From contig JAUNPK010000025.1 of NCBI GenBank assembly GCA_030536855.1, forward strand, positions 1-34,403: 34,403 bases of DNA, in the 5' to 3' direction. Below are positions 8,924 through 17,654 of the stretch, in pieces; position 1 is the first letter of the stretch, and each line of letters begins with the position of its first letter. Source of the stretch: Eubacteriales bacterium (lineage in GTDB: Bacteria; Bacillota; Clostridia; Lachnospirales; Lachnospiraceae). A model generated the notes under the pieces. That model searched no databases and was not told where the DNA came from. It saw only the letters and a list, made by a program, of their open reading frames with translations. The position numbers and the translations under genes were made by a program.

Positions 8924-10639
8924 TTACTTGAAATAACTTACAGCTATCTGCAAATCCTCTGCAACATTAACAATATCGTTACTTGAATTCTTAAGTACTG
9001 ACATATTCTCTTCAATAATCGTTGCACTTGCAGATGTTTCCTCTGCTGCAGCCGCATTTTCCTCAGATGTGGCAGATAATGTCTCAACCGCATCACTTAT
9101 GCTGACTTTAAGAAGTTTGAGACTCTTTACCTCAGTATTTATACTTTCGGTGTTTGTTGATATATCTACAACACCGCTTAAAACAGTTTCCATTGTTCTT
9201 TGGGTCTCGACCAGTTTGCTGATTTGATGATTGGTGTTCTTACTTAATTCATCACTAAGAGATGCTGACCTTTCCACCTGACTGATTATATTAGTAATAA
9301 TATCAGTAATTCTTCTGGCTGAATCAGAACTCTCCTGAGCAAGTTTTCCAATCTCTCCCGCTACAACCGCAAAACCACGACCGGCTTCTCCGGCTCTTGC
9401 AGCTTCGATGCTGGCATTCAGACTCAAAAGATTTGTCTGGGTTGTAATCTCTTCTATGGCTTTAACTATACTGTTTATTTCTTCAACCGAATTCATGGTA
9501 TCATTGCTCTGGGTAACTATTGCCTCAACGCTGTTCTTAGTCTCCTCATTAACTCCCAGCAGCTCAATCATTGTCTCCTTTGTTTGATTTGCAACATCCG
9601 ATACAGATTTGGTTGTTTCATTCAGTTCATCTACATGCCCGGTTATCATATCAAGATTTGCGGATAATTCCTCTACACTGGCCATTAAATCAGTAGAAGT
9701 TTCTGCCTGACCTGTTGCACCCTGAGCAACATCCTCCATAGCTGACACAACATTTGAAACAGAAGAAGATGTGTCAGAGACCACTCCGTTAAGACTCTCA
9801 GAATCCTCATTAAGAATTTGACTGTTCCTCTGAATATTCTTTACTACTTCTCTTAACTCACTTGCAAGTCTATTGGCACTATCAGCCAATCCTCCCAGCT
9901 CATCTTTTTTATTAGCAGCTTTAACTTTACAGTTAATATTCAAATCGCCACTTGCCAGCACATTCAAATCTTTTACAACTAATTGGATTGACTTTACAAT
10001 CATCATACATAAAAGACTTGCCACGATTAGAATTACAATCGCTAAAATTGTTCCCACAACCACGAGATGAAGTATAAGTTCGTTGATAACCGCCTGTATC
10101 TTGCTTTCCTCAAGACCAATAAACAGGATTCCTACGACTTCATCTCCATTCTTCAATGGTTCATATGTAGCAAAATACTTGGTTCCCTGAATATCAACTC
10201 CTTCGGTAGTATATATTTGTCCTTCTTTTAAAACGGTATTAATAACTGCTTCAGAGGCCTTTGTTCCCACAATTCTCTTTCCGTTGGAATCCTTGATTGT
10301 GGTAAGATATCTTGTATCACCATAGAATATGGTCATATGAACTTCATCTCTTTCATGGATTTTATCCAACAAATCCTCTGTTAAAACAGTGTTTCCTTTA
10401 AAAACATTTCCGTTTTTCAGGGAATAATCACCATCCATCATATTGTCATAGGATTCAAGGAGAGATATGGCTATACTTGATAATTTCTCGCTATATAATG
10501 TTTTTGTACTTCTCTGACTGTTCATAATAGCTGTGATTAACAAGCTTCCATACAGTAAAAGCGTTGATATCCCAACAATAAACAACATTTTCCATAATAA
10601 GCCGCTATACTTTTTATTTTCTGTCTTGTTTTCTTCCAT
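8924..10639 (-). CDS. Methyl-accepting chemotaxis protein with extracellular Cache-like sensor
   Basis: A 571-residue transmembrane chemoreceptor: TM1 at about 14-37, a periplasm-side sensor at about 38-185 that looks like a single Cache domain (with a [21 protein letters not shown]-type end), TM2 at about 188-213, a HAMP domain, then a long coiled-coil signalling domain. The highly conserved hairpin tip is present ([20 protein letters not shown], then [16 protein letters not shown]). It should signal to CheA/CheW. No chemotaxis genes are adjacent, so it is an orphan receptor. A sequence GCCGATTA preceded by TAAA occurs near 10825-10850, but with a 13-base rather than 15-base spacer, so sigma-28 control is only a weak suggestion. 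The ligand cannot be predicted. Confidence 0.93.
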   Translation of the reverse strand: MEENKTENKKYSGLLWKMLFIVGISTLLLYGSLLITAIMNSQRSTKTLYSEKLSSIAISLLESYDNMMDGDYSLKNGNVFKGNTVLTEDLLDKIHERDEVHMTIFYGDTRYLTTIKDSNGKRIVGTKASEAVINTVLKEGQIYTTEGVDIQGTKYFATYEPLKNGDEVVGILFIGLEESKIQAVINELILHLVVVGTILAIVILIVASLLCMMIVKSIQLVVKDLNVLASGDLNINCKVKAANKKDELGGLADSANRLASELREVVKNIQRNSQILNEDSESLNGVVSDTSSSVSNVVSAMEDVAQGATGQAETSTDLMASVEELSANLDMITGHVDELNETTKSVSDVANQTKETMIELLGVNEETKNSVEAIVTQSNDTMNSVEEINSIVKAIEEITTQTNLLSLNASIEAARAGEAGRGFAVVAGEIGKLAQESSDSARRITDIITNIISQVERSASLSDELSKNTNHQISKLVETQRTMETVLSGVVDISTNTESINTEVKSLKLLKVSISDAVETLSATSEENAAAAEETSASATIIEENMSVLKNSSNDIVNVAEDLQIAVSYFK

Positions 10640-10754
10640 ACACGTCCACCTCAGTATAATAATATTTTCCTGTTCTTATGCTCCCCCCTAATAATTTACC
10701 GTCCCAAGGAAACATTGTTATTCATTTAATTTAACACAATTAACAAAATTAATC

Positions 10755-10822
10755 AATTATTATTATTGAGGTTATGAATATAATGTTATGAATATAATTA
10801 TTATTGAGATTATGAATATAAT
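10755..10822. repeat. AT-rich tandem repeat upstream of the chemoreceptor
   Basis: The 13-base core TTATGAATATAAT occurs three times (10772-10784, 10786-10798, 10810-10822), with TTATTATTGAG before the first and third. It lies between the chemoreceptor start and the end of the YibE/F gene. It may be slippage-generated or include promoter elements. Confidence 0.6.
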
Positions 10823-10840
10823 CGGCTTGTATATTAAAAT

Positions 10841-11968
10841 TTATCGGGGTCTGCGCTTCAACAAGCAGGAAGTTATAACAGCAACACACGGTACTGTAAG
10901 TATTACGCCTATACTTCCCGCAACTCCCTGCATTATCTCTATTCCAATATTGTATGAGTTTATTATCTGTCTGAAAGGAAGATCATAGGCATAATTAATT
11001 ACCAGTGTACTCACTGCACTTCCCACATAAGCAAGAATAAGCGTGTTAGACATCGTTCCCATCATATCACGTCCCACATTCATGCCACTTTTAAACAATT
11101 CCATTCGTCCAAGATCAGGCGCCTTACAGTGAATTTCATATATAGCGGATGAAACAGACATGGCAACATCCATAACTGCCCCCAGTGATGATATAAGTAT
11201 TCCGGAAAACAGCAGTCCTCCTATACGAATTTTTGTAAGCTGTCCTACGAAGGCAAGAGTCTCAATATTAGACACATTATACCCATCAATATCAGCCCAC
11301 AATCCAAACAGCCATGCACTTAGTCCTGCCAGCAGTACGCCTATTACCGTTCCTGTTATTGCACAAAATGTCTTAATTGTTGCACCACTGATAAGATACA
11401 TTGTCACAATGGTGGTTATAATTGTGATAAGCACTGCTGCCCAGAAGGGAGAATACCCCCTGTAAATCATAGGTATATAAATCATAAAAATTGACAAAAA
11501 TGTAAACACAAGTCCTGCAACAGATTTAACTCCGTTTTTCCCGCCTATAAGGCACATCAGCAAAAGAAATACAGAAACAAATATTGCTATCTGTACAACT
11601 CTGTCCTTGGAATATACAGAAACGTTCATTGTATTGCCGGAGGCACTCATATGTACGATTACACGGTCTCCCTCCTTACATACAGCCCCGAAGAGATTAC
11701 CCTCCGCACTGGTGGCATCAACAATCCGCCCCTTATAATCACCGGAAAGAAGCTTTATCCTAATATGCTGATATCCTACTCTTACTCCGTCTTCAGTGAG
11801 ATTATCTTCAACTATTTCCACTACTTTAGCATCTTCATATGTATAACCTGTTGTTGTTACTATTTCCTCCTTATCAACAACACGCAGCCGGCCTGCAGCT
11901 ATAAAAAAAACTGCAAGACCGGCTACGATTATCATAAGGCGGATAATGAATTTCTTTTTATCCGACAT
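10841..11968 (-). CDS. YibE/F-like polytopic membrane protein
   Basis: A 375-residue membrane protein of the YibE/F family (PF07907). It has one N-terminal helix (about 8-26), a soluble extracytoplasmic domain of about 90 residues, then about seven helices. A conserved-looking region reads SSLGAVMDVAMSVSSAIYEI, followed by GRDMMGTMSNTLILAYVGS, typical of the family. The function is unknown; transport has been suggested. It starts 5 bases after the stop of the phosphatase gene, with a purine-rich stretch inside that gene as the ribosome binding site, so it is very likely co-transcribed and would then share phosphate-type control. Confidence 0.85.
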   Translation of the reverse strand: MSDKKKFIIRLMIIVAGLAVFFIAAGRLRVVDKEEIVTTTGYTYEDAKVVEIVEDNLTEDGVRVGYQHIRIKLLSGDYKGRIVDATSAEGNLFGAVCKEGDRVIVHMSASGNTMNVSVYSKDRVVQIAIFVSVFLLLMCLIGGKNGVKSVAGLVFTFLSIFMIYIPMIYRGYSPFWAAVLITIITTIVTMYLISGATIKTFCAITGTVIGVLLAGLSAWLFGLWADIDGYNVSNIETLAFVGQLTKIRIGGLLFSGILISSLGAVMDVAMSVSSAIYEIHCKAPDLGRMELFKSGMNVGRDMMGTMSNTLILAYVGSAVSTLVINYAYDLPFRQIINSYNIGIEIMQGVAGSIGVILTVPCVAVITSCLLKRRPR

Positions 11969-11973
11969 TTATT

Positions 11974-14397
11974 TTATTCTGCCTTTCTTTTTCTGCCTGT
12001 TATCACTAAGAATGACAAACCTGCCAATGAGCATCCGGCAAGTGCAAACCACATTATCATTGGAAGTGCTGAATCACCTGTCTGTACATTCCCCTTCACT
12101 TCATAATATACTGCGAAAGGACTAAAGCTTTCTGCCTCAACAACTGCGCCTGCATCTGTGAGGTTAACCTGAAGTTCTTCAACCTTCTGTTCTGTCTCAT
12201 TGTAATGGAATACTCTTACACTATACTTATTTACATCTATTCCATCCTTAATCTTAAATGTGACCTGCACTTTTCCGCTCTCTAAACGGCATACATTTCC
12301 CTCCTGTGTAAGCAGTGAAATGTCATAGAAATCTATGTTATCAAGGTTCTTAACAGTTTCGTTATTCTTAAGTGCTGCCTGAACCTTGGTAAGCATATCT
12401 GAACCAAGCTTCTTAACTGATACTGAAACTTTTGATGAATCTACCAAACTGCCATCTTCAGTCTTTACTACTGCACCCTTTTCAAATATTGCTGCTGACA
12501 CTGCGTTAGCATCATCTGAAACTGCTGCCTTTGTATCTTCTACTGCTGATGAAATTGCTTCAAGTCCCTTTACTGCTTCCTGCAATGCAATAACTGCACT
12601 TGCAATATCAGCACTTGTAGACTCGTCTTTGCTGTAGATACCCTTTGCCTGTGATATAGCGTCTGATAACTCGCCTAATGACTTCTCTGTTGTATTTCCG
12701 CCATTCTTAGCAGCTTCCAATGCTGCCTCTGCCTTTTCAATCTCTGATTCAAGGGCCGATTTATCTGCCTGCTTTACAATTGTGTAAGTGGTATCAATTC
12801 CGCCGTCTGCAATAAGTTTCTCGTTAGTTGCTGCATCGTATGTGCTGACGGTCAAAGTTGTCTCTGTAATATCAATTACTGAATATGTTGGTCTCCAGCT
12901 CTGGCATCTTGCTGCAATATAGTCCTGCTGTGTACCTATAAGCTGATAGAACTTACTACCGGTTGCTGAGTTTGCCTCAAAATATACTGTACCTTCAGGG
13001 TCAACAACCTTATTGACATTCTTAGAACCTGACTTTAAGCTGTAACATAAGTTATCTGATAAATACTTAGAAAATGCATCTGATTTAGTATCGGAAGGTG
13101 CTGTTTCTTTATTATATGCTGCATGTTCCTTACCATCTGCTGATATCTGATATGTTCTTGAATATGTGTGGTCATGTCCCTGAAGAACAGCATCTATATC
13201 ATACTTATCAATAACCGGGGTAAGCTGTGTACGAAGAATCATACCGTCCGAATCTGAGTGATCATAACCTGAGCCGTAGATATCCTGGTGGAACATAACT
13301 ATCTTCCATGTAACTGACGGATTCTTCTCTGTAGCTTCCTTAATTACACTTTCATGTGTTGCAACATTATAGTTATTAGTATCAATACTTATAAATAACG
13401 TATTGCCGTATGTGAAATAATAATCTGTACCGGCTGTTGTCTTACCTGTAGTGTTAGCTTCACTTGTCTGCTTGTTAGGATAGTTAAAATGATTAGAGTA
13501 ATTTACAGATTTTGAATCATGGTTACCTATTGTTGTTGCAATAGGAAGGCTTCTAAGCACTGATGAATGAAGGAAACCTGCATACTCTATCTGCTGCTGA
13601 AGCTTCTTTGTCTCATTATCTACCTTTGTCTGATTAATCTGATCTCCTGCTGACAATATAAAACTTAAGTTAGGATTAGCCTTTACGGCATTATTCAATG
13701 TATGATACCAGTTATAAGAATCGTTCATTGCATAATATTCTAAACTTTCATACTTTCCATCTACTTCCTGGCCAGTAGATGCTCCAATCTGTGGATCTCC
13801 CACATACATAACCGAAAAACTGTCTGTTGACTGGGTCTTATAATCATAAGACTCTGACCATGCACCATTTACATAATACTGATATTTGTATGAAGTATTT
13901 TCCTTAAGGTCTGTAATTGTAACCTTACATGGAATCAGTTTATATGTAGTACTGCCCTCTATTACAGTTTCCACATCTGTTCCCTGTGTTCCTTCATATA
14001 CCTTTGACTCTCCTGTAGCTGTATTAGTGATCTTTATCTTTGGAGTCTCTTCCTTAAGAGAATACCATGCTGCATTAAGTTTTGTCTCGTTTTCTCCCGG
14101 TGTTAAAGCAATCTGACAAAAGCTGGTTCTTACATTTTCCCACTTTGATTTCCATTCTGCCCACTCTGTGCTGTTGGCATATACATTAGACTTTACATTG
14201 TGTTCCGCTGTCTCTGAATCATCATCCACGAAACACGCATCTTTTACAGCCATTACCGTATCTGATGACTCTGCTGCCGCATTGTTCCATGCTGCTCTTT
14301 TAGAACTTCTGGCCCAAGCTTGCGTAGTACCCATAGAAACACTTGCTACCATAATCGCAGCTAATGTAGTCGCTGCAATTTTTTTCATCTTTCTCAT
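11974..14397 (-). CDS. Cell-surface metallophosphoesterase, purple acid phosphatase-like
   Basis: I start the gene at 14397 (807 residues) because GGGAGG precedes this ATG and the predicted transcript begins downstream of the longer reading frame's start. A signal peptide (about 1-28, ending near TQAWA) is followed by a fibronectin-like N-terminal domain and a calcineurin-type phosphoesterase domain. Metal-site motifs are GDPQIG (Asp201), SAGDQIN (Asp252), IGNHD (Asn292, His293), FHQD (His370) and GHDHTY (His408, His410). A helical FIVAR-like spacer and a beta-rich domain follow. The C terminus has TGDSALP before a hydrophobic helix and a GRKRKAE tail, a sortase-like wall anchor without strict LPXTG. 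It probably releases phosphate from organic esters at the cell surface. Confidence 0.9.
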   Translation of the reverse strand: MRKMKKIAATTLAAIMVASVSMGTTQAWARSSKRAAWNNAAAESSDTVMAVKDACFVDDDSETAEHNVKSNVYANSTEWAEWKSKWENVRTSFCQIALTPGENETKLNAAWYSLKEETPKIKITNTATGESKVYEGTQGTDVETVIEGSTTYKLIPCKVTITDLKENTSYKYQYYVNGAWSESYDYKTQSTDSFSVMYVGDPQIGASTGQEVDGKYESLEYYAMNDSYNWYHTLNNAVKANPNLSFILSAGDQINQTKVDNETKKLQQQIEYAGFLHSSVLRSLPIATTIGNHDSKSVNYSNHFNYPNKQTSEANTTGKTTAGTDYYFTYGNTLFISIDTNNYNVATHESVIKEATEKNPSVTWKIVMFHQDIYGSGYDHSDSDGMILRTQLTPVIDKYDIDAVLQGHDHTYSRTYQISADGKEHAAYNKETAPSDTKSDAFSKYLSDNLCYSLKSGSKNVNKVVDPEGTVYFEANSATGSKFYQLIGTQQDYIAARCQSWRPTYSVIDITETTLTVSTYDAATNEKLIADGGIDTTYTIVKQADKSALESEIEKAEAALEAAKNGGNTTEKSLGELSDAISQAKGIYSKDESTSADIASAVIALQEAVKGLEAISSAVEDTKAAVSDDANAVSAAIFEKGAVVKTEDGSLVDSSKVSVSVKKLGSDMLTKVQAALKNNETVKNLDNIDFYDISLLTQEGNVCRLESGKVQVTFKIKDGIDVNKYSVRVFHYNETEQKVEELQVNLTDAGAVVEAESFSPFAVYYEVKGNVQTGDSALPMIMWFALAGCSLAGLSFLVITGRKRKAE

Positions 14398-14463
14398 TTT
14401 TTTCCTCCCAAAGTATGTGTTTTTATAATCCGTATCTGTATGAGTAATCAACGAATTGCCCAC

Positions 14464-14491
14464 AGTATAAACTTGAATAGTAAATTCACAA
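14464..14491 (-). promoter_or_regulatory. Promoter of the phosphatase operon
   Basis: On the minus strand, -35 TTGTGA (14486-14491) and -10 TATACT (14464-14469) have a 16-base spacer. Transcription would begin near 14457, about 60 bases before the chosen ATG. Confidence 0.65.
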
Positions 14492-14500
14492 TAATGGGTA

Positions 14501-14528
14501 GGTAAATATTATGTAAATATTATGAAAT
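14501..14528 (-). promoter_or_regulatory. Candidate PhoP box (three direct repeats)
   Basis: On the minus strand TTTACA (14512-14517) and TTTACC (14501-14506) are spaced 11 bases apart, with a third weaker copy, TTTCA (14523-14527), one turn further up. Hexamers of the TTWAYA type repeated every 11 bases just upstream of -35 match the known PhoP box of Bacillus. Here the regulated gene is a phosphatase, which fits. Confidence 0.5.
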
Positions 14529-14538
14529 ATGGAAATTG

Positions 14539-14781
14539 TCACTTGTATTGTTCTAAAATTTTATTTTCGTCAATTTTTCCGGCAATATAATCCTCCCAGA
14601 AGCTCTTTGACCCTGCAAATTTCAAATCCGCATCTTTATCAAATCTATCAAGGAAATTCCAAACCTTTTCATAATCTCCCTGATTCTTATAATCTATTCT
14701 CCAGAGCTCTTTGATGACACCGCCCTTACATTCTCTACATACAATGCCATTATCAGGTATTGTTCCTGAAGTAATTATCAT
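14539..14781 (-). CDS. Small hypothetical protein with CxxC, downstream of DUF6033 gene
   Basis: An 80-residue protein I do not recognise. The start at 14781 is preferred over 14790, because AAAGGG directly abuts the first ATG but is 9 bases before the second. It contains one CRECKGG pair, which alone is too little for a zinc site, and a charged, helical C-terminal half rich in aromatic residues (KVWNFLDRFD, SFWEDYIAG). There is no signal peptide. It follows the DUF6033 gene by 20 bases and so probably shares its sigma-28 type promoter, which hints at a link to motility. That is inference. Confidence 0.6.
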   Translation of the reverse strand: MIITSGTIPDNGIVCRECKGGVIKELWRIDYKNQGDYEKVWNFLDRFDKDADLKFAGSKSFWEDYIAGKIDENKILEQYK

Positions 14782-14801
14782 AAGCAACATCCCTTTCTAC
14801 T

Positions 14802-15578
14802 TTATATAGAAAAATCAAACTTCTGTCCCACCTGTTTTTCAGTATCGGTTTGAACATTATCGCTCATAAAAGATAATGACTGATCCTGTATCTTTTGCAA
14901 TAATTCTTCCATTGACGAAGCCGTTATTGTTACCGTATCAGAGTCCTCCTCTTTCCCTATCTTGTCACGTTCCTTTTCTAATCGTTCCTGATATTGTTTC
15001 TTCTGCGCCTTTCTGTCTTCAGCTTTCTTTTCTTCTTTTTTCTCAGCTGCTTTTTTCTCAATTCTGGCTTTCTGTGCTTCACCGGATTTCTTAAGTACAG
15101 CGAAATAAGAGGCGATTCCGTTATCATTAATCTGCATGCCAAAACCTTTTACATTAGCCCCGGAACTGTCAAGTTGACTCTTTAACTGAGACAGTCCACT
15201 TGCAGCATTTGCAATAATTCCCTCATACTGTTTACGAAATTTTTCATCCTCAGCCATCTTTTCAATTTTTTCTTCATCAATAAGCACAACCATTTTATTT
15301 GCATTTGCATAGCTTGCAGCCTGAGCCTTAGCCTGCTCTTTCTGGTCAGCACTTACAAGAATAAAGTCCATATTGGAAAATTTCTTCTTTAATTCATCGT
15401 AATACTTTGACGCTTTTTCACTTAATTGGGGATTTCCAATAGTCTTTCCACTCACCTTTGATTTGGTCTTAGTCTCGGTGTCCTGAATCCGGGAGTTCTT
15501 CTCACTATTGTCAGCAGAATTAACAGAGTTATTAGAGTAAGCAGACATACTGCCTACTGTTGATGATACATTATTCAT
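14802..15578 (-). CDS. DUF6033 family protein, probably in the flagellar regulon
   Basis: A 258-residue soluble protein with a Ser/Asn-rich N terminus, a central alpha/beta region (about 50-160, with YYDELKKKFSNMDFILVS and YANANKMVVLIDEEK), and a strongly charged Lys/Glu coiled-coil stretch (about 165-215). I recognise it as DUF6033-like, a family found in Lachnospiraceae; no function is established. The N terminus, with many Asn/Ser and no signal peptide, is reminiscent of proteins handled by the flagellar export apparatus, but that is a guess. AAGGAGG precedes the ATG. A near-perfect sigma-28 promoter lies about 70 bases upstream, the strongest evidence for a motility role. Confidence 0.75.
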   Translation of the reverse strand: MNNVSSTVGSMSAYSNNSVNSADNSEKNSRIQDTETKTKSKVSGKTIGNPQLSEKASKYYDELKKKFSNMDFILVSADQKEQAKAQAASYANANKMVVLIDEEKIEKMAEDEKFRKQYEGIIANAASGLSQLKSQLDSSGANVKGFGMQINDNGIASYFAVLKKSGEAQKARIEKKAAEKKEEKKAEDRKAQKKQYQERLEKERDKIGKEEDSDTVTITASSMEELLQKIQDQSLSFMSDNVQTDTEKQVGQKFDFSI

Positions 15579-15646
15579 AGTTCATTCCTCCTTGAATGTT
15601 GGTATGTCTAAATCCGTTCAGACATTATTATTTTACCTTGTTATAT

Positions 15647-15673
15647 GTATCGGCATTATATTGGTAATGTTTA
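15647..15673 (-). promoter_or_regulatory. Sigma-28 (FliA/SigD) type promoter of the DUF6033 operon
   Basis: On the minus strand TAAA (15670-15673) is followed after exactly 15 bases by GCCGATAC (15647-15654). This fits the flagellar sigma factor consensus of TAAA, 15 bases, GCCGATAW, with one difference at the last base. Confidence 0.75.
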
Positions 15674-15703
15674 ACCATAAAAAAGAATCTCTACTGCCTT
15701 CTT

Positions 15704-16132
15704 TTATATTGCAGGATGAATCCTATGATTCCATACACCACTGCATTCCTGTTCCTCCAACAGCTTCAATTCATATCCTTCCGGCAATTCCTGAATTACC
15801 TGCTCTAATTTACAAATATCAAAAATATCTTTTTCTTTTTTTATTGCATATCTTGTAACTTTTTTCGCATTATCACCATAACATTTTTCAATCAATCCGG
15901 CCCATTCATCATCCTGTGGAACCATAATAATAAAATCCTGTCCGCAGTTTTCAGGTTTGAATTTAACTAATTCTTTATCCGGTTTTCCCGCATAAAAAGC
16001 AAAATCACCCAATATTGCCATGGCCGCATTTTCTTCCGAATTAGTGTATATTTCTCCCATTATTCCTTGTAAACACGACCATATAATTATTTCATTCCAA
16101 TTTTCAAATATTGATTTTATATTTTCTTTCAA
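15704..16132 (-). pseudogene. Truncated GNAT-type acetyltransferase (N-terminal part only)
   Basis: The 142-residue product begins at a TTG codon (16132) with GGAGG 7 bases upstream. Its N-terminal sequence, with NEIIIWSCLQGIMGEIY, ILGDFAFYAGKP and FIIMVPQDDEWAGLIEKCYG, matches the N-terminal region of the GNAT_acetyltran family (PF12746), whose members run to about 250 residues. The protein stops after a divergent segment, SGVWNHRIHPAI, before the acetyl-CoA-binding domain, and I found no continuation in the other minus frames before the DUF6033 promoter. It is therefore likely a 3'-truncated remnant, although a short functional product cannot be excluded. It follows the YjbR-family gene by 52 bases. 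Confidence 0.65.
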
Positions 16133-16184
16133 TTTGTGTCCTCCACATTTTTTATGAATTAACTATGCTGCAATTACACTTTTC

Positions 16185-16553
16185 TTAAACCTCTTGCAAA
16201 ATCTGCTTCTGCACCTTCTTACTAAAACTGTTAAACACTGTTTCATACGCATGATCAATCATATTCAGCAACTCATGGTCCGGAAAATCATCCAAATAAA
16301 TAGTATTCCAATATGGTTGTTGCACAGGGGGGCAATGATATCCCCTAACCACTTTTTCCGGATATACCATGCGATAAAACTGACCTGCATCCGCTGTGCA
16401 TTTCAGCGTAATTTTATAATCATGCGGATGTGGATAAATCTGTGCAAATACTTTACCGTTCAACTTGTAGCATATTGGAACATCCCCGAATGGATAGTCC
16501 TCATATGCCTTGTGCTTGCTCATACAGTATTTTTTGATATCTTCTACTAACAT
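16185..16553 (-). CDS. MmcQ/YjbR family protein
   Basis: A complete 122-residue member of the MmcQ/YjbR family (PF04237), which has a CyaY-like fold. Typical features are YPFGDVPICYKLNGKVFAQ near the N terminus, then ITLKCTAD, and a motif around YWNTIYLDDFPDHELLNMIDHAY. These proteins are often annotated as DNA-binding, but the molecular role is not settled. The start follows AGGTGG. It probably forms a short unit with the truncated acetyltransferase gene downstream. Confidence 0.85.
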   Translation of the reverse strand: MLVEDIKKYCMSKHKAYEDYPFGDVPICYKLNGKVFAQIYPHPHDYKITLKCTADAGQFYRMVYPEKVVRGYHCPPVQQPYWNTIYLDDFPDHELLNMIDHAYETVFNSFSKKVQKQILQEV

Positions 16554-16607
16554 AATCCACCTTTATTCTATATTTTAAATGTAATCGACTTTCGCACGTG
16601 TTACACC

Positions 16608-16646
16608 CCATTCCGCAGACACCACAAATAGCCGTATGAAGTGCAC
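16608..16646. repeat. Decayed copy of the xpt leader repeat
   Basis: This stretch shares CATTCCGCAG and CACAAATAGCCGT with the xpt leader (19581-19590 and 19668-19680), but lacks the roughly 77 bases between them and about 5 bases beyond. It lies in the otherwise empty region upstream of the YjbR-family gene, suggesting a dispersed repeat family. Confidence 0.5.
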
Positions 16647-16753
16647 ACGTATTGTAGCAGGTTGTAGCTCTGGCAATTGAAGTAAGATTTACCACTAAAG
16701 ATTTTGCTGGATTTGATATTATAGAATTTCTTAATCTTTCATAAACCAGAAGA

Positions 16754-16782
16754 AGCCGCTTGCTTTTTTACGGCAAACGGCT
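16754..16782 (-). terminator. Terminator of the xpt-pbuX-ttcA operon
   Basis: The arms 16754-16763 and 16773-16782 pair over 10 bases with one mismatch. On the minus strand the hairpin is followed by TCTTCTGGTTT. It lies 30 bases after the stop of the small ORF at 16813, but 115 bases after ttcA, which supports the small ORF being part of the transcript. Confidence 0.6.
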
Positions 16783-16812
16783 ATTCCCTATTGGTAGTAG
16801 GGGATATCTATT

Positions 16813-16929
16813 TTACTTCTTATGGTTATGGTGGTTATCTATGTATGCCAAGGCAGCAAATACTACCAATAACAATGCAAGCGATTCACGAACTGCCTCA
16901 AAAAACTGGCCAATCAGGAAAATTGCCAT
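16813..16929 (-). CDS. Candidate 38-residue membrane protein overlapping the ttcA 3' end
   Basis: An ATG at 16929, inside the end of ttcA in another frame, opens a 38-residue ORF ending with TAA at 16813-16815. The product begins MAIFLIGQFFEAVRES, has one hydrophobic helix (LALLLVVFAALAYI) and ends with a His/Lys tail, NHHNHKK. The amino acid pattern is that of a real single-span protein, and the operon terminator lies immediately after it. No strong ribosome binding site is visible, so translation would rely on coupling to ttcA. It could instead be a chance frame; the family is unknown to me. Confidence 0.45.
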   Translation of the reverse strand: MAIFLIGQFFEAVRESLALLLVVFAALAYIDNHHNHKK

Positions 16930-17617
16930 TTATTATCGCATGCATAATCCTATCTTTAGCTCCCGGATTATCCTTATTGATATACTCAACAAGCTCTTTA
17001 GCATAGGCTCTTTTAGTTGAACCATCTACCGGGCAGGTATTCTTAACTATTTTTATCCCATGACCGGCAACGAAATTAGCTGCGCTCTTCTCTGGAACAT
17101 ACATCATTGGACGAATTACTGTAACACCTGCTTCCGGAAGCTCTGTAACCGGAGGAAATGCATAAAATCTTCCCTCATAAATAAGCGACATCATGGCAGT
17201 TTCTATAAAATCATCCTTATTGTGCGCGTATGCAATCTTGTTGATTCCCAGCTCATTTAAGTGCTTATACATTGCACCTTTTCTTAGCTTTGCACACAGA
17301 GAACATGGCCTTTGTTCCTTATTCTCCTCAAATACAATCCTTGCTATTTCAGTATCAACCTGCTCATAGGACACATTTAACTCCTCACAGAACTTCCTGA
17401 CTCCCGAGAAATCCATACCATCAAAGCCTATATTACAGGTTATGGCATACAAATCAAACTTCACAGGATAAAATGTTTTGAGAAGCTTCATTGCATAAAG
17501 AAGTGCTAAGGAATCCTTGCCGCCTGAAACTCCAACGGCAATTTTATCCCCTTCTTCTATCATTTTATAATCTTCAATAGCCTGTCTAATAAGGCTTAAC
17601 ATTTTCTGTTGCTGCAT
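16898..17617 (-). CDS. ttcA: TtcA-family tRNA 2-thiocytidine synthetase
   Basis: A 239-residue PP-loop ATPase. The ATP-binding motif SGGKDS is at 31-36; Cys105 and Cys108 in PCSLCAKLR and Cys195 in KNTCPVDG match the three cysteines that hold the iron-sulfur cluster in TtcA. The family activates C32 of certain tRNAs by adenylation and introduces sulfur. The protein is shorter than the E. coli enzyme, as is usual in Firmicutes, and some relatives may modify other substrates. It follows pbuX by 37 bases, in an operon whose first genes serve purine salvage; the functional link is not obvious. Confidence 0.85.
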   Translation of the reverse strand: MQQQKMLSLIRQAIEDYKMIEEGDKIAVGVSGGKDSLALLYAMKLLKTFYPVKFDLYAITCNIGFDGMDFSGVRKFCEELNVSYEQVDTEIARIVFEENKEQRPCSLCAKLRKGAMYKHLNELGINKIAYAHNKDDFIETAMMSLIYEGRFYAFPPVTELPEAGVTVIRPMMYVPEKSAANFVAGHGIKIVKNTCPVDGSTKRAYAKELVEYINKDNPGAKDRIMHAIINGNFPDWPVF

Positions 17618-17654
17618 AATCCCTCTATATCAAATCACCCCATTTTAGACACTA

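Noticed and set aside
10825-10850. Sigma-28 promoter for the chemoreceptor gene
   Set aside because: GCCGATTA and TAAA are present but only 13 bases apart, and they lie nearly 190 bases before the start codon in AT-rich repeats.
16501-16695. 64-residue Cys-rich ORF overlapping the YjbR-family gene
   Set aside because: It overlaps a well-supported gene in another frame, and its Cys-rich part comes from the decayed repeat at 16608-16646.
16789-16871. 11-bp inverted repeat around the end of the small ORF after ttcA as an insertion-sequence remnant
   Set aside because: The arms are short, no transposase sequence lies between them, and the interval is explained by the candidate 38-residue ORF.
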